A stretch of DNA of 64,000 nucleotides from assembly GCF_009372235.1 (NCBI RefSeq), contig NZ_SULL01000014.1, forward strand, positions 62,001 through 126,000, read 5' to 3'. Each line of letters begins with the position of its first letter. The stretch's first letter is position 1. The position numbers and the translations under genes were made by a program. Source of the stretch: Dickeya oryzae. GTDB taxonomy: Bacteria; Pseudomonadota; Gammaproteobacteria; Enterobacterales; Enterobacteriaceae. Below are positions 19,723 to 30,658 of the stretch, piece after piece. Under the pieces are notes generated by a model. That model was not told the origin of the DNA and ran no database searches. It worked only from the letters and a program-made list of their open reading frames with translations.

Positions 19723-21513
19723 ATGCGTACTGAATATTGCGGGCTGTTGAATTCGTCCCATGTGGGCCAGGAAGTGACGTTGTGCGGTTGGGTCAATCGT
19801 CGCCGCGATCTGGGTGGGTTGATTTTTATTGATATGCGCGACCGCGAAGGTCTGGTGCAGGTGTTCTTCGACCCGGACCGTCAGGAAGCATTCAATCTGG
19901 CTTCCGAGCTGCGTAACGAATTCTGCATCCAGCTCACTGGTGTGGTGCGTGCCCGTCCGGACACTCAAATCAACAAAGACATGGCGACCGGCGAAGTAGA
20001 GGTACTGGCGACAGCACTGACTATCATCAACCGTGCTGAACCGCTGCCGCTGGACTCTAACCAGAACAATACCGAAGAAGCGCGCCTGAAATACCGCTAC
20101 CTGGACCTGCGCCGCCCTGAGATGGCTCAGCGTCTGAAAACCCGCGCCCGCATTACCAGCTTTGTACGCCGCTTCATGGACAGCCACGGATTCCTCGATA
20201 TCGAAACGCCGATGCTGACCAAAGCCACACCGGAAGGCGCTCGTGACTATCTGGTGCCAAGCCGTGTGCACAAAGGCAAATTTTATGCGTTGCCGCAGTC
20301 GCCGCAGCTGTTTAAACAGCTGCTGATGATGTCTGGTTTTGACCGTTATTATCAGATAGTCAAATGCTTCCGTGACGAAGACTTGCGTGCTGACCGTCAG
20401 CCAGAATTCACCCAGATCGATGTGGAAACTTCGTTCATGACCGCGCCACAAGTGCGTGAAGTGATGGAAAAACTGGTGCGTGAGCTGTGGCTGGAAGTGA
20501 AAGGGGTGGATCTGGGCGATTTCCCGATCATGACCTTCGCAGAAGCCATGCGTCGTTTTGGTTCCGACAAGCCTGACCTGCGTAACCCGCTGGAACTGGT
20601 GGATGTGGCTGACCTGCTGAAAGATATCGATTTCAAAGTCTTTTCCGGTCCGGCCAACGACCCCAAAGGCCGCGTAGCCGCGATTCGTGTGCCGGGTGGC
20701 GCGCAGTTGAGCCGTAAGCAGATAGATGAATACGCTAAATTTATCGAAATCTATGGCGCTAAAGGGCTGGCTTATATCAAGGTTAACGAGAAGGCTAAAG
20801 GGCTTGAGGGTATCCAGAGCCCGGTAGCCAAGTTCCTGAATGACGGCATTCTGGCCGCCTTGCTGGAGCGTACCGCTGCCGATGACGGCGACATTCTGTT
20901 CTTTGGTGCTGATAGCGCGAAAGTGGTTACGGACGCACTGGGTGCGCTGCGCCTGAAGCTGGGCCGTGATCTGAAGATCACCAATGAAAACAGCTGGCAG
21001 CCGCTGTGGGTCATCGACTTCCCGATGTTTGAAGATGACGGCGAAGGCGGTCTGGCCGCGATGCATCACCCGTTTACGGCACCGCGTGATATGTCTCCGT
21101 CGGAGCTGAAAGCCAACCCGACAGCCGCTATCGCTAACGCTTACGATATGGTGCTGAACGGTTACGAAGTCGGTGGTGGTTCCGTGCGTATCCACAACGG
21201 TGAGATGCAGCAGACGGTGTTCCGTATTCTCGGTATCGACGAACAGCAACAGCGCGAAAAATTTGGCTTCCTGCTGGATGCCCTGAAATTTGGTACGCCG
21301 CCGCATGCCGGTCTGGCGTTCGGGCTTGATCGTCTGGTGATGCTGCTGACTGGTACCGACAATATCCGTGACGTGATTGCCTTCCCGAAAACCACCGCGG
21401 CAGCCTGCCTGATGACCGAAGCGCCGAGCTTCGCGAACCCGTCTGCGCTGGAGGAGTTATCCATTGCGGTGGTGGGTAAGGGCAAAGCCGCGCAGGATGC
21501 AGAGAATCAGTAA
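19723..21513 (+). CDS. aspS: Aspartyl-tRNA synthetase
   Basis: Class IIb aminoacyl-tRNA synthetase charging tRNA-Asp. The 596-residue protein has the N-terminal OB anticodon-binding domain ([20 protein letters not shown]), the class II motifs ([55 protein letters not shown]) and the bacterial GAD insertion domain. ATG at 19723 follows AAAGGA. It is the first gene of the aspS-nudB-yebC-ruvC cluster, with one base between its stop and nudB. Confidence 0.98.
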   Translation: MRTEYCGLLNSSHVGQEVTLCGWVNRRRDLGGLIFIDMRDREGLVQVFFDPDRQEAFNLASELRNEFCIQLTGVVRARPDTQINKDMATGEVEVLATALTIINRAEPLPLDSNQNNTEEARLKYRYLDLRRPEMAQRLKTRARITSFVRRFMDSHGFLDIETPMLTKATPEGARDYLVPSRVHKGKFYALPQSPQLFKQLLMMSGFDRYYQIVKCFRDEDLRADRQPEFTQIDVETSFMTAPQVREVMEKLVRELWLEVKGVDLGDFPIMTFAEAMRRFGSDKPDLRNPLELVDVADLLKDIDFKVFSGPANDPKGRVAAIRVPGGAQLSRKQIDEYAKFIEIYGAKGLAYIKVNEKAKGLEGIQSPVAKFLNDGILAALLERTAADDGDILFFGADSAKVVTDALGALRLKLGRDLKITNENSWQPLWVIDFPMFEDDGEGGLAAMHHPFTAPRDMSPSELKANPTAAIANAYDMVLNGYEVGGGSVRIHNGEMQQTVFRILGIDEQQQREKFGFLLDALKFGTPPHAGLAFGLDRLVMLLTGTDNIRDVIAFPKTTAAACLMTEAPSFANPSALEELSIAVVGKGKAAQDAENQ

Positions 21514-21514
21514 G

Positions 21515-21964
21515 ATGAACTATAAGCGACCTGTCTCGGTGTTGGTGGTGATTTATGCCCAGAACACGGGGCGGGTGCTCATGCTTCAGCGGCGTGATGA
21601 TCCGGATTTCTGGCAGTCGGTTACCGGCAGCCTGGAAGAGGATGAAAGCGCGCGATGTGCCGCACAGCGTGAAGTGAAAGAAGAAGTTAACATCGACATC
21701 GCCGCTGAGGCGTTGTCGTTGCTTGACTGTCAACGCTGTGTGGAATTCGAGCTTTTTGCTCATTTGAGACGTCGCTATGCCCCAGGCGTAACGCATAACC
21801 TGGAACACTGGTTCTGTCTGGCGTTGCCCGATGAGCGTCAGGTAGATATCAGTGAGCATCTGGCTTACCAATGGCTGGATGCACCTGATGCGGCGCGGTT
21901 GACCAAATCCTGGAGCAACCGGCAGGCGATTGAAGAATTTGTTATTTGTCCAGCCAGGCCCTGA
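21515..21964 (+). CDS. nudB: Dihydroneopterin triphosphate pyrophosphatase NudB
   Basis: Nudix hydrolase that removes pyrophosphate from dihydroneopterin triphosphate in folate synthesis. 149 residues starting [20 protein letters not shown]. The Nudix box reads [20 protein letters not shown], with the metal-binding REXXEE intact (REVKEE); the usual Gly after it is Asn (EEVN). I chose ATG at 21515, one base after the aspS stop, over a longer frame that would overlap aspS. Confidence 0.95.
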   Translation: MNYKRPVSVLVVIYAQNTGRVLMLQRRDDPDFWQSVTGSLEEDESARCAAQREVKEEVNIDIAAEALSLLDCQRCVEFELFAHLRRRYAPGVTHNLEHWFCLALPDERQVDISEHLAYQWLDAPDAARLTKSWSNRQAIEEFVICPARP

Positions 21965-22035
21965 CCGCTTTTGGGTCGCTGCAATGCGGCGGCCCGATAA
22001 CGTTAGGGAATAACAGGCTTTTTTCGGAGATTTTT

Positions 22036-22779
22036 ATGGCAGGTCATAGTAAGTGGGCCAACACTAAACATCGCAAAGCGGCACAGGACGCTAAACGCGG
22101 TAAAATTTTCACCAAGATTATCCGCGAACTGGTTACCGCGGCCCGTTTAGGCGGCGGCGATCCCGGCTCTAACCCACGTCTGCGTGCTGCTATCGATAAA
22201 GCGCTGTCCAACAACATGACGCGCGATACCCTGAACCGGGCGATCGCGCGTGGTGTGGGTGGCGATGAAGAAGCCAACATGGAAACCATCATTTATGAAG
22301 GTTACGGTCCTGGTGGTACAGCGGTGATGGTGGAATGCCTGAGTGACAACCGTAATCGTACGGTATCTGAAGTGCGTCATGCCTTTACCAAATGTGGTGG
22401 AAACCTGGGAACCGACGGCTCTGTGTCCTATCTGTTCTCCAAGAAAGGCGTGATTTCTTATGCACCGGGTCTGGATGAAGATACGGTGATGGATGCCGCG
22501 CTGGAAGCCGGTGCTGATGACGTGGTGTCCTATGATGATGGTGCCATCGATGTGTTTACACCGTGGGAAATCTTCGGTCAGGTAAAAGATGCGTTGGACG
22601 CCGCGGGTCTGGTGTCTGAGGCTGCTGAAGTCTCGATGATTCCGTCCACCAAAGCGGATATGGATGCAGAGACAGCACCGAAACTGATGCGCTTGATCGA
22701 CATGCTGGAAGATTGTGATGACGTTCAGGAGGTTTACCACAACGGTGAGATCTCCGACGAGGTAGCGGCACTGCTGTAA
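22036..22779 (+). CDS. yebC: YebC/TACO1-family protein
   Basis: 247 residues, standard Yeb[60 protein letters not shown] and [20 protein letters not shown]. The family acts in translation (relief of ribosome stalling at proline stretches) and was formerly described as a transcription regulator near ruvC. ATG at 22036 aligns with all family members; the longer frame overlaps nudB and is rejected. Confidence 0.97.
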   Translation: MAGHSKWANTKHRKAAQDAKRGKIFTKIIRELVTAARLGGGDPGSNPRLRAAIDKALSNNMTRDTLNRAIARGVGGDEEANMETIIYEGYGPGGTAVMVECLSDNRNRTVSEVRHAFTKCGGNLGTDGSVSYLFSKKGVISYAPGLDEDTVMDAALEAGADDVVSYDDGAIDVFTPWEIFGQVKDALDAAGLVSEAAEVSMIPSTKADMDAETAPKLMRLIDMLEDCDDVQEVYHNGEISDEVAALL

Positions 22780-22819
22780 TGGCAGTCCCTTCCTTTCTAC
22801 CGGTGACTGGGGAAGAACG

Positions 22820-23341
22820 ATGAGCATTATTCTCGGTATCGACCCCGGTTCCCGCGTGACCGGCTACGGCATTGTTCGTCAGCAGGGGCGGCAGATAAGC
22901 TATCTGGGCAGTGGATGTATTCGCACTGCGGTGGATGATCTGCCTACGCGTCTTAAGCTGATTTATGCTGGTGTTAGCGAAATCATCACTCAATTTCAAC
23001 CCGACTATTTCGCTATCGAGCAGGTGTTTATGGCTCGCAATGCGGATTCGGCGCTGAAACTGGGGCAGGCACGCGGTGCGGCCATTGTTGCAGCGGTAAA
23101 CCAGTCTCTACCGGTATTTGAATACGCCGCGCGGCAGGTGAAGCAAACAGTGGTTGGCACGGGGGCGGCGGAAAAAAGCCAGGTGCAACACATGGTGAAA
23201 ACGCTGCTCAAGCTGTCGGCTAATCCGCAGGCAGATGCTGCCGATGCACTGGCGATTGCCATCACCCATTGCCATTTTAGCCAGAATCTTTCACGTATCA
23301 GTCATGACAAACTGACGCTGGCGCGTGGACGAATTCGTTGA
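22820..23341 (+). CDS. ruvC: Holliday junction resolvase RuvC
   Basis: Dimeric endonuclease that cleaves Holliday junctions with RuvAB. 173 residues; the acidic active site is visible as D8 in GIDPGS, Glu in [11 protein letters not shown] and the C-terminal pair in [18 protein letters not shown] at 22820 follows GGGAAGAACG. It is the last gene of the aspS cluster and is followed by a long hairpin. Confidence 0.98.
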   Translation: MSIILGIDPGSRVTGYGIVRQQGRQISYLGSGCIRTAVDDLPTRLKLIYAGVSEIITQFQPDYFAIEQVFMARNADSALKLGQARGAAIVAAVNQSLPVFEYAARQVKQTVVGTGAAEKSQVQHMVKTLLKLSANPQADAADALAIAITHCHFSQNLSRISHDKLTLARGRIR

Positions 23342-23362
23342 ATGGTGTGATGTTTTAACCCC

Positions 23363-23405
23363 GGCTGTCGTTTGACTGCACCATAACGTTTGTCAGACGG
23401 CAGCC
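23363..23405 (+). terminator. Long hairpin after ruvC
   Basis: GGCTGTCGTTTGAC pairs with GTCAGACGGCAGCC over 14 base pairs (two G-T). It is followed by a T/C-rich tail rather than a clean T run, so termination is likely but not certain. Confidence 0.55.
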
Positions 23406-23491
23406 TGATTCCTCTTCTTTCTTTTCCTCTATTCCTGAAACGTCTTCTTTGTACAACCACGCCCTGTTTTGATCTGGGATAACACAGCAGT

Positions 23492-23518
23492 GTATGAACA
23501 ATTCATAAAATCTCATAC
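23492..23518 (+). promoter_or_regulatory. NikR-like operator with a 15-base spacer
   Basis: GTATGA (23492-23497) and TCATAC (23513-23518) are the exact NikR half-sites. The spacer is 15 bases, whereas the E. coli nik operator as I recall it has 16; the internal AAT-C-TAAAATC pattern also matches it. The site is 53 bases upstream of a nickel/cobalt permease gene, which supports function. Confidence 0.65.
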
Positions 23519-23570
23519 CCGCAATTTACCCGACGGCAATGACCCGCCGGATCGATACAGAGATATTGTT

Positions 23571-24599
23571 ATGCTGTCTTCGCTTCTCAAAAATAACCCA
23601 CGCGCTGTGGTCATACTGAGCGCGCTGGGTGTGGTCAATGTAGTGGTGTGGTTACTGGCATGGGGTATGTTTCACAATCAAACCGCACTGATGGCGACGT
23701 GTCTGTTAGCCTGGTGCTATGGCCTGCGCCATGCGGTGGATGCAGATCATATTGCCGCCATCGATAACGTTACCCGAAAAATGATGCAGGAAGGAAAGAT
23801 GCCATTAGGCGTCGGAGCCTGGTTTTCGCTGGGGCACTCTTCCATTGTAATCCTGGCATCGCTGGCGCTGGCAGCCACCGCGGCGGCCTTGCAAGATGAC
23901 ATGGCGTGGTTTCATGAGATTGGCGGTGTTATCGGCACCTCGGTTTCTGCCGGTTTCTTGCTGCTGATGGCTCTGGTGAATTTGGTGATTTTGCGTGGTG
24001 TCTGGCAGCGTTTTCAGCAGTTCAAGCAAGGCGGAGGGATACTGGGCCAGACTGACGCGGTACCCACTACAGGCGTTATGGGATGGTTATTCCGCGCCAC
24101 GTTTCGGATGGTGAACAAAAGCTGGCATATGTATCTGGTCGGTTTGTTGTTTGGTTTAGGGTTTGATACCGCTACCGAAATTGGCGTGCTGGGGATTTCC
24201 GCTGCGGGGGCATCGCAAGGAATGTCTATCTGGTCAATCATGATTTTCCCGGCGTTATTTACCTGCGGTATGGCATTGGTGGATACGTTGGATAATGTGC
24301 TGATGGTGGGGGCTTATGGTTGGGCGTTCAGCAAACCACAGCGCAAGCTTTACTATAACCTGACGATTACGGCGACGTCGGTGGTGGTAGCCGTCTTTAT
24401 TGGTGGTATGGAGGCGCTCGGGTTGCTGGCGGATAAACTGGACCTGCATACCGGGTTTTGGAGCCTCATCGATGCGTTCAATGAACAACTGGGTAATGCC
24501 GGATTTTATGTGGTCGCGCTGTTTATCGCCTGTTGGGTTGTCTCGCTGTGTAATTATCGCTGGCGCAATTACGACGCCATTAATAGCCAGGCAGTGTAA
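23571..24599 (+). CDS. NiCoT-family nickel/cobalt permease (HoxN/NixA type)
   Basis: Secondary transporter taking up Ni2+ or Co2+ across the inner membrane. The family signature HX4DH is present as H54-AVDA-D59-H60 in RHAVDADHIAAIDNVTRKMM, followed by FSLGHSSIVI and LFGLGFDTATEIGVLG, where the latter is the other NiCoT motif. About eight hydrophobic helices are visible. I chose ATG at 23571 (342 aa); a TTG start at 23469 would place the NikR-like operator inside the coding region. It interrupts the ruvC-ruvA neighbourhood. NikR-type control argues for nickel as substrate. Confidence 0.92.
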   Translation: MLSSLLKNNPRAVVILSALGVVNVVVWLLAWGMFHNQTALMATCLLAWCYGLRHAVDADHIAAIDNVTRKMMQEGKMPLGVGAWFSLGHSSIVILASLALAATAAALQDDMAWFHEIGGVIGTSVSAGFLLLMALVNLVILRGVWQRFQQFKQGGGILGQTDAVPTTGVMGWLFRATFRMVNKSWHMYLVGLLFGLGFDTATEIGVLGISAAGASQGMSIWSIMIFPALFTCGMALVDTLDNVLMVGAYGWAFSKPQRKLYYNLTITATSVVVAVFIGGMEALGLLADKLDLHTGFWSLIDAFNEQLGNAGFYVVALFIACWVVSLCNYRWRNYDAINSQAV

Positions 24600-24632
24600 T
24601 TAGCAAGCTGACTGGACGATCTCATCACCAAT

Positions 24633-24672
24633 TTCTCCGGTGTTTCGCGGTTTTCATGCCGTCACCGGAGAA
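24633..24672 (+). terminator. Hairpin after the nickel permease
   Basis: TTCTCCGGTG and CACCGGAGAA form a perfect ten-base-pair stem around a 20-base loop. No T run follows, so it may instead protect the 3' end. Confidence 0.4.
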
Positions 24673-24694
24673 CGCTCACAACCCTGTCTGATAT

Positions 24695-24710
24695 CTGGAT
24701 ATGCATCCAG
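24695..24710 (+). promoter_or_regulatory. LexA (SOS) box upstream of ruvAB
   Basis: CTGGATATGCATCCAG is a perfect palindrome and closely resembles the E. coli ruvAB SOS box. It is 79 bases upstream of the ruvA start. Confidence 0.9.
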
Positions 24711-24788
24711 CTTTTCTGTATCCGCCTTTTTTTTTGTGTTATAAGCTATACGCCACGTTTACGTCAGCCAGATTAAGGAAAACATCAC

Positions 24789-25406
24789 GTGATAGGTCGT
24801 CTCAGAGGCATCGTATTGGAAAAACAGCCGCCACTGGTACTGATTGAAGCCAGCGGTGTCGGATATGAAGTGCATATGCCGATGACCTGCTTTTACGAAT
24901 TGCCGGATCTCGGTCAGGAAGCGGTGATTTTTACCCATTTTGTGGTGCGTGAAGACGCGCAACTGTTGTTCGGTTTTAACAATAAACAAGAACGCTCTTT
25001 GTTTCGTGAGCTGATTAAAGTCAACGGCGTAGGGCCGAAGCTGGCGCTGGCTATCCTGTCCGGCATGTCGGCACAGCAGTTTGTTAGCGCGGTGGAACGC
25101 CAGGAAATTAACGCACTGGTGAAATTGCCGGGCGTCGGCAAGAAAACCGCCGAGCGGCTGGTCGTGGAAATGAAAGATCGCTTTAAAGGTCTGAATGGTG
25201 ATTTGTTTAATGCCACCAGTGATATTGCCTTGCCGACGGCAACCGGGAATGCAACGCCGGAAGCGGATCCGTTGGCGGAGGCTGAAGCCGCACTGGTCGC
25301 GCTTGGTTATAAACCGCAGGAGGCGAGCAGAATGGTGAGCAAAGTGTCTCGTCCGGGCGTTGACTGCGAAACCCTCATCAGGGATGCGCTACGCGCTGCG
25401 TTGTGA
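24789..25406 (+). CDS. ruvA: Holliday junction DNA helicase subunit RuvA
   Basis: Tetrameric junction-binding subunit of the RuvAB branch-migration motor. 205 residues, GTG start at 24789 ([20 protein letters not shown]). It has the N-terminal OB fold, two helix-hairpin-helix motifs ([31 protein letters not shown]) and a C-terminal RuvB-binding domain ([20 protein letters not shown]). It is followed seven bases later by ruvB and preceded by a LexA box. Confidence 0.98.
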   Translation: MIGRLRGIVLEKQPPLVLIEASGVGYEVHMPMTCFYELPDLGQEAVIFTHFVVREDAQLLFGFNNKQERSLFRELIKVNGVGPKLALAILSGMSAQQFVSAVERQEINALVKLPGVGKKTAERLVVEMKDRFKGLNGDLFNATSDIALPTATGNATPEADPLAEAEAALVALGYKPQEASRMVSKVSRPGVDCETLIRDALRAAL

Positions 25407-25413
25407 GGTATAT

Positions 25414-26424
25414 ATGATTGAAGCCGATCGTCTGATTTCACCTGCCGCGGTATCCGATGAAGAGATACTGGATCGCGCCATTCGTCCTAAGCTGTTGTCG
25501 GAATATGTCGGACAGCCGGTGGTGCGCGAACAGATGGAGATTTTTATCGAGGCGGCCCGCAAACGAGGTGATGCGCTTGACCATCTGTTGATTTTCGGCC
25601 CTCCGGGGTTGGGGAAAACCACACTGGCGAATATTGTCGCCAATGAAATGGGCGTCAATCTGCGCACGACTTCCGGGCCGGTATTGGAAAAGGCAGGTGA
25701 TCTGGCGGCGCTGCTGACTAACCTTGAACCACACGATGTGCTGTTTATCGATGAAATTCATCGACTGTCACCGGTCGTGGAAGAAGTGCTCTATCCGGCG
25801 ATGGAAGATTATCAGTTGGATATCATGATAGGTGAGGGGCCGGCGGCACGTTCTATCAAGCTGGATTTGCCTCCTTTTACGCTTATCGGCGCGACAACCC
25901 GTGCGGGCTCGCTGACATCACCGCTACGAGACCGTTTTGGTATTGTGCAGCGGCTCGAGTTCTATCAGGTGGCTGATTTACAGCATATCGTGCAGCGCAG
26001 TGCGCAATGTCTGGGGCTGGATATGACGGATGACGGTGCGCTGGAGGTAGCCCGCCGGTCACGCGGTACGCCACGTATCGCCAACCGATTGCTGCGCCGG
26101 GTGCGGGATTTCTCCGAAGTGAAATCAGACGGCGCAATTTCAGCAACGGTCGCGGTGCAGGCGTTGGACATGCTGGCGGTTGACTCCGAAGGTTTTGATT
26201 ATATGGACCGTAAACTGCTGCTGGCGGTTATCGATAAATTTATGGGCGGTCCGGTGGGGTTGGATAATCTGGCGGCAGCTATTGGTGAAGAACGCGAAAC
26301 CATTGAGGATGTGCTGGAGCCTTACCTGATTCAGCAGGGTTTTTTGCAACGCACGCCACGGGGGCGTATTGCGACACAGCATGCCTATCGCCATTTCGGA
26401 CTCACTCGTGAACACGGTGAGTAA
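25414..26424 (+). CDS. ruvB: Holliday junction DNA helicase subunit RuvB
   Basis: AAA+ hexameric motor of branch migration, 336 residues as in E. coli. Walker A is GPPGLGKT (62-69), Walker B FIDEIH (D113, E114), sensor 1 [20 protein letters not shown], and the C-terminal winged-helix domain contains [20 protein letters not shown] at 25414 follows GAGGTATAT; the longer frame overlaps ruvA. Confidence 0.98.
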   Translation: MIEADRLISPAAVSDEEILDRAIRPKLLSEYVGQPVVREQMEIFIEAARKRGDALDHLLIFGPPGLGKTTLANIVANEMGVNLRTTSGPVLEKAGDLAALLTNLEPHDVLFIDEIHRLSPVVEEVLYPAMEDYQLDIMIGEGPAARSIKLDLPPFTLIGATTRAGSLTSPLRDRFGIVQRLEFYQVADLQHIVQRSAQCLGLDMTDDGALEVARRSRGTPRIANRLLRRVRDFSEVKSDGAISATVAVQALDMLAVDSEGFDYMDRKLLLAVIDKFMGGPVGLDNLAAAIGEERETIEDVLEPYLIQQGFLQRTPRGRIATQHAYRHFGLTREHGE

Positions 26425-26463
26425 GCAGGACAAGACGATATAGTCAGCCACCTCTATCCGTTA

Positions 26464-26491
26464 TTGCCGCCAGTTTATAAGCTGGCGGCAA
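26464..26491 (+). terminator. Hairpin after ruvB
   Basis: TTGCCGCCAG and CTGGCGGCAA form a perfect ten-base-pair stem with an eight-base loop, without a T run. Confidence 0.45.
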
Positions 26492-26505
26492 CGCTGGTTC
26501 TTGCA

Positions 26506-26547
26506 ACTGGTGGGTATTGTTTTACCACTGGTGGGTATTGTTTTACC
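26506..26547 (+). repeat. 21-bp tandem duplication between ruvB and znuB
   Basis: ACTGGTGGGTATTGTTTTACC occurs twice head to tail (26506-26526 and 26527-26547), with no mismatch. Confidence 0.95.
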
Positions 26548-26565
26548 GTAGCGTGATACGTCAGG

Positions 26566-27351
26566 TCAGGCGGCCTGCTTTTTCAGCAGACTGAGAATGA
26601 ACAGCAGTGATGCGCATAGCACAACGGAGGGACCCGCTGGTGTATTCGCTTCGGCCGAGAAGGCAAGCCCTCCCGTAACAGCCAGAATACCCGCGCCCAT
26701 CGCGCAGAGTGCCATCTGTTCCGGTGTGCGAGAGAATCGGCGTGCGGTAGCGGCGGGAATAATCAACAGTGATGTGATGATCAGCGCACCGACAAATTTC
26801 ATCGCCAGCCCGATGGTTAATGCCGTGACTAGCATCAGAATCAGTTTGGTGCGGGCGATAGCTACACCGTCAACGTGCGCCAGTTCAGGGCTGACCGTCA
26901 TTGAGAGTAGTGCCTGCCATTGCCACCCCAGTACACCAAGCACCAGTAGTACACCGGGGCCTATTAGCCACAAGTCTTCACTGGTAACGGCCAACAGGTC
27001 ACCAAACAAATACGCCATCAGATCGACGCGGACATTATTCATCATGCTGACAACCACCAGACCTAGCGACAGTGCGCTGTGCGCCATGATGCCAAGCAGG
27101 GTATCGATGGCAAGTCCAGGGCGGCGCTCCAGCCAGACCAGCCCTACCGCCAGTAACAGGGTAATGGCGATCACCGCATAAAACAGGTTAACACCCAACA
27201 GTAACCCCAGTGCGACGCCGAGTAATGAAGCATGGGCGAGGGTATCGCCAAAATAGGACATGCGGCGCCACACGACAAAGGAACCCAGCGGCCCTGCCGC
27301 CACAGCCAGACATACCCCTGCCAGCCAGCCGGGCAACAACAACTCGATCAT
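26566..27351 (-). CDS. znuB: Zinc ABC transporter permease ZnuB
   Basis: Membrane subunit of the high-affinity Zn2+ importer ZnuABC. 261 residues starting [20 protein letters not shown]. It has about eight hydrophobic helices and the ABC-3 family block [20 protein letters not shown]. The start overlaps the znuC stop by four bases. It ends in a Lys-rich tail (LLKKQAA). Confidence 0.97.
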   Translation of the reverse strand: MIELLLPGWLAGVCLAVAAGPLGSFVVWRRMSYFGDTLAHASLLGVALGLLLGVNLFYAVIAITLLLAVGLVWLERRPGLAIDTLLGIMAHSALSLGLVVVSMMNNVRVDLMAYLFGDLLAVTSEDLWLIGPGVLLVLGVLGWQWQALLSMTVSPELAHVDGVAIARTKLILMLVTALTIGLAMKFVGALIITSLLIIPAATARRFSRTPEQMALCAMGAGILAVTGGLAFSAEANTPAGPSVVLCASLLFILSLLKKQAA

Positions 27352-28106
27352 GCGTTATTACCATCCTGTCGTTTTAAAATAATTTTTCCGTTCAGATCGT
27401 GACGGTGATTGTGATGATGGCGGTAAATAGCCAGTTGTCCGGCACCACGGTGGCCAAACATGGCTAAAAATTCCGGGTGTAGCGACACGACTTCCGGCGT
27501 GCCTGAACAACAAATATGTTGATTAAGACACAGGACCTCATCGGTTTTCGCCATCACCAGATGCAGGTCGTGGGAAACCATCAACACACCGCATTGGTAT
27601 TCTTGTCGCAACTGGTTAATCAACTCATACAACGCCAACTGCCCATTGACGTCGACCCCTTGCGTGGGTTCATCCAGCACCAGCAGTTGCGGGCGGGCGA
27701 GGATCGCGCGCGCCAACAAAACGCGCTGGGTTTCACCACCCGAAAGCTTTTGCATCGGTTGCTCTAGCAGATGACCGGCCTGCACGCGTTTTAATGCCGG
27801 CATAATATCTTGCTTATTCACCCCAGGGCGTAATTGCATAAAGCGTTTGACCGTCAAGGGCAGGGTCGGGTCCAGATGCAGTTTTTGCGGTACATAGCCA
27901 ATGCAAAGACCCGCAGACCGTGTCAGCTTACCGTGGGTGGGAGGCTGCAAACCCAGTACAACCCGTACCAGTGTGGATTTCCCCGCGCCATTCGGTCCAA
28001 GCAGCGTCAGAATACGACCAGCCTGCAATGTGAAAGAAATATCATTGAGTACAGATTTGTTGCCAAACTGCACGCCAATATTTTCCAGTGAAACCAGCGT
28101 TGACAT
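27348..28106 (-). CDS. znuC: Zinc ABC transporter ATP-binding protein ZnuC
   Basis: ATPase of the Zn2+ importer, 252 residues from [20 protein letters not shown]. Walker A is GPNGAGKS (37-44), the signature is [15 protein letters not shown] and Walker [13 protein letters not shown]. The C-terminus contains a His-rich tail ([14 protein letters not shown]), typical of ZnuC and a possible metal sensor. I chose ATG at 28106; the longer frame crosses the Zur operator. Confidence 0.97.
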   Translation of the reverse strand: MSTLVSLENIGVQFGNKSVLNDISFTLQAGRILTLLGPNGAGKSTLVRVVLGLQPPTHGKLTRSAGLCIGYVPQKLHLDPTLPLTVKRFMQLRPGVNKQDIMPALKRVQAGHLLEQPMQKLSGGETQRVLLARAILARPQLLVLDEPTQGVDVNGQLALYELINQLRQEYQCGVLMVSHDLHLVMAKTDEVLCLNQHICCSGTPEVVSLHPEFLAMFGHRGAGQLAIYRHHHNHRHDLNGKIILKRQDGNNA

Positions 28107-28129
28107 AGAATTCTGTTTGCAGAGGGTGT

Positions 28130-28152
28130 GTGACGTTATAATATAACGCGTT
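28130..28152. promoter_or_regulatory. Zur operator between znuCB and znuA
   Basis: The core GTTATA-A-TATAAC (28135-28147) is a perfect palindrome matching the enterobacterial Zur box. It lies in the 75-base divergent interval, so one site can repress both transcripts when zinc is replete. Confidence 0.9.
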
Positions 28153-28181
28153 TTTGTTAATAAATCGACGGATGATTGGGA

Positions 28182-29207
28182 ATGTTGCGAGTCACTCATT
28201 ATAAATGGCTAAACGCTGTGCTGGCCACCGGAGCACTATTGGCGTCTCTGGCTACCATGTCGACGGCCTGCGCCGCGGTGGTTACGTCTATTCGCCCGCT
28301 GGCATTTATTGCCGCCGCTATCGCTGACGGTGTGACACCGACGGAAGTGCTGCTCCCGGACGGCGCATCACCGCATGATTATGCACTACGTCCGTCTGAT
28401 GTACAGCGCCTTAAATCGGCGCAACTGGTCATCTGGGTCGGGCCGGAAATGGAAGCCTTTCTGTCTAAAGCGTTACAGCCGTTACCCGCGGAGCGGCAAA
28501 TCGCGTTAAGTCAGCAACCGGCAATCCGCACGCTATTGTTACAGGAATCACATCCTGAGCATGCGGCAGCAGAAAATGATGCGCATCATGACGCTGATCA
28601 TGACAATCACGCCAGCCACGAGCATGATCACGGTAATGAGCCTGAAAATCATCAGGATAGCGATGATGATGGGCATCATCATGGCGAGTTTAATATGCAT
28701 ATCTGGCTGTCGCCGGAAATGGCGCAGGCATCAGCCATTGCGATTCATGCAAAATTAGTGGAACTCATGCCGCAGAATAAAGACAAACTGGATACAAATC
28801 TGCGTAAATTCACTGAGAAACTTGCACAGACAGATAAAAATATTGTTAATATGCTGACGCCTGTGCGCGGCAAAGGGTATTTCGTGTTCCATGATGCCTA
28901 TGGCTACTTCGAACAGCATTACGGGTTGACCCCACTGGGGCATTTTACTATCAACCCGGCGATTGCACCCGGCGCACAGCGTTTAAACCAAATACGAACA
29001 CAGTTGGTTGAGCATAAAGCGGTTTGCGTTTTTGCTGAACCACAATTCAGGCCAGCGGTCATCAATGCTGTCGCCAAGGGAACTGACGTGCGCATCGGCG
29101 TGCTGGACCCATTGGGAAGTGACATTGCACTGGATCAAGACAGCTATATGCGTTTTCTGTCGCAACTGTCTGAGCAGTATTTGAGCTGCCTGAAGGAAAA
29201 ATCATGA
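28182..29207 (+). CDS. znuA: Periplasmic zinc-binding protein ZnuA
   Basis: Periplasmic Zn2+ receptor, 341 residues from ATG at 28182. A signal peptide covers ~1-32 ([15 protein letters not shown]). The cluster 9 binding residues are in [23 protein letters not shown] and [20 protein letters not shown] long His/Asp-rich loop spans ~124-167, longer than in E. coli, and probably gathers or senses zinc. A TTG six bases upstream is an alternative start. Confidence 0.97.
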   Translation: MLRVTHYKWLNAVLATGALLASLATMSTACAAVVTSIRPLAFIAAAIADGVTPTEVLLPDGASPHDYALRPSDVQRLKSAQLVIWVGPEMEAFLSKALQPLPAERQIALSQQPAIRTLLLQESHPEHAAAENDAHHDADHDNHASHEHDHGNEPENHQDSDDDGHHHGEFNMHIWLSPEMAQASAIAIHAKLVELMPQNKDKLDTNLRKFTEKLAQTDKNIVNMLTPVRGKGYFVFHDAYGYFEQHYGLTPLGHFTINPAIAPGAQRLNQIRTQLVEHKAVCVFAEPQFRPAVINAVAKGTDVRIGVLDPLGSDIALDQDSYMRFLSQLSEQYLSCLKEKS

Positions 29208-29219
29208 GGATAGGAATAA

Positions 29220-30638
29220 GTGCAGCAGATAGTCCGAACTATCGCTCTGGCGTATAACAGCCTGCCCCGACCTCACCGTGTGATGTTGGGGTCACTGACT
29301 GTTGTTACACTGGCCGCCGCTGTCTGGCGGCCAATGACATATCCACCAGTCAATGACGCACCTGTTATCGTAAGAGACGCGGAAAGCGAAAAAACGCAAA
29401 CACAGACCCAGAGCCAGGCTCTGAATCCCCCAGCCAGTGAACCCCTGGATAGTAATCCGTTGCCGCCTGTCGCTGCCCAGCAAACGGCTGCCTCTGCACC
29501 AACGATGGATGTTTCCGAAGTTAACAGCGAACCGCTGGATCAACCCTCAACAACGAATGGTATTGCCAGCGACGAGTTGGACGACAAAGACTCTGATAAT
29601 ACACATGAGTACGTTGTTTCTACCGGTGACACACTGAGCAGTATTCTGACCCAGTATGGCATCGATATGTCCGATATTGCTGCACTGGCTGACAAGAATG
29701 CGGCGCTGCGCAATTTGAAAATTGGTCAGCAATTGAGCTGGACGTTGGATGCCGATGGCGCACTGCAAACTTTGACCTGGCAAGTCTCCCGACGTGAAAG
29801 TCGCACGTATACCCGCAGCGGCGACATATTCCGTGAGGAAATCGAAAACGTTGAGGGCGACTGGCAAAACAAGGTGCTGACCGGACGGCTCGACGGTAGC
29901 TTTGCCAGCAGCGCGCAGGCTGCCGGGTTGACCAGTAGCGAAGTGCGCGAAGTGATTCGCGCGTTACAATGGCAATTGGATTTCCGCAAGTTGCGTAAAG
30001 ACGATAGCTTTGCTGTGCTGATTTCCCGAGAAATCCTGGATGGTCGCAGCGAACAAAGTGAATTGCAGGGCGTTCGCTTGCGTACCGGCGGGAAAAATTA
30101 CTATGCGTTCCGCGCTGAAGACGGCAAATTCTACGACCGGGAAGGTTCAGGGCTGACCAGAGGATTCCTGCGCTTCCCAACCATGAAGCAGTTCAAGGTA
30201 TCTTCTAATTTCAATCCACGTCGTCTCAATCCGGTCACCGGTCGTATTGCGCCGCATCGTGGCGTCGATTTCTCCATGCCGGTAGGTACCCCTGTTCTGG
30301 CCGTGGGTGATGGTGAAGTGGTTGTGGCGGAGCGTGATAGCGAAGCCGGTAATTTTGTGGCCTTGCGTCACGGGCGTCAGTATACCACTCGCTATATGCA
30401 CATGACCCGCTTGCTGGTGAAGCCGGGGCAGAAGGTGAAACGTGGCGACCGAATTGGATTATCCGGCAATACCGGGCGCTCAACCGGCCCACATCTGCAT
30501 TATGAACTGTGGATTAATCAGCAGGCGGTCAACCCGCTCACGGCGAAATTGCCACGCTCTGAGGGCCTGATGGGTAAAGAACGTCGTGATTATCTGGCGC
30601 ATGTACGCGAAGTTCTGCCTCAACTGCAGCTGGATTGA
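29220..30638 (+). CDS. mepM: Murein DD-endopeptidase MepM
   Basis: Cleaves D-Ala-mDAP cross-links to allow cell wall growth. 472 residues, longer than E. coli (440). The start is GTG after AGGAATAA. There is one N-terminal membrane anchor (RVMLGSLTVVTLAAAVW), a Pro/Gln/Ser-rich linker, a LysM domain (~130-178, VVSTGDTLSSILTQYGIDMS) and a C-terminal M23 peptidase domain with zinc ligands H346 and D350 in HRGVDFSMPVG and H425/H427 in GPHLHYELW. It is 12 bases after znuA, so probably partly co-transcribed under Zur. Confidence 0.97.
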   Translation: MQQIVRTIALAYNSLPRPHRVMLGSLTVVTLAAAVWRPMTYPPVNDAPVIVRDAESEKTQTQTQSQALNPPASEPLDSNPLPPVAAQQTAASAPTMDVSEVNSEPLDQPSTTNGIASDELDDKDSDNTHEYVVSTGDTLSSILTQYGIDMSDIAALADKNAALRNLKIGQQLSWTLDADGALQTLTWQVSRRESRTYTRSGDIFREEIENVEGDWQNKVLTGRLDGSFASSAQAAGLTSSEVREVIRALQWQLDFRKLRKDDSFAVLISREILDGRSEQSELQGVRLRTGGKNYYAFRAEDGKFYDREGSGLTRGFLRFPTMKQFKVSSNFNPRRLNPVTGRIAPHRGVDFSMPVGTPVLAVGDGEVVVAERDSEAGNFVALRHGRQYTTRYMHMTRLLVKPGQKVKRGDRIGLSGNTGRSTGPHLHYELWINQQAVNPLTAKLPRSEGLMGKERRDYLAHVREVLPQLQLD

Positions 30639-30658
30639 GTGTCGTTGTGGATGATCGA

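Noticed and set aside
19672-21306. A 544-codon open frame on the minus strand opposite aspS
   Set aside because: It is the antisense shadow of aspS: His/Gln-rich composition, no ribosome-binding site, and the plus strand has clear family motifs throughout.
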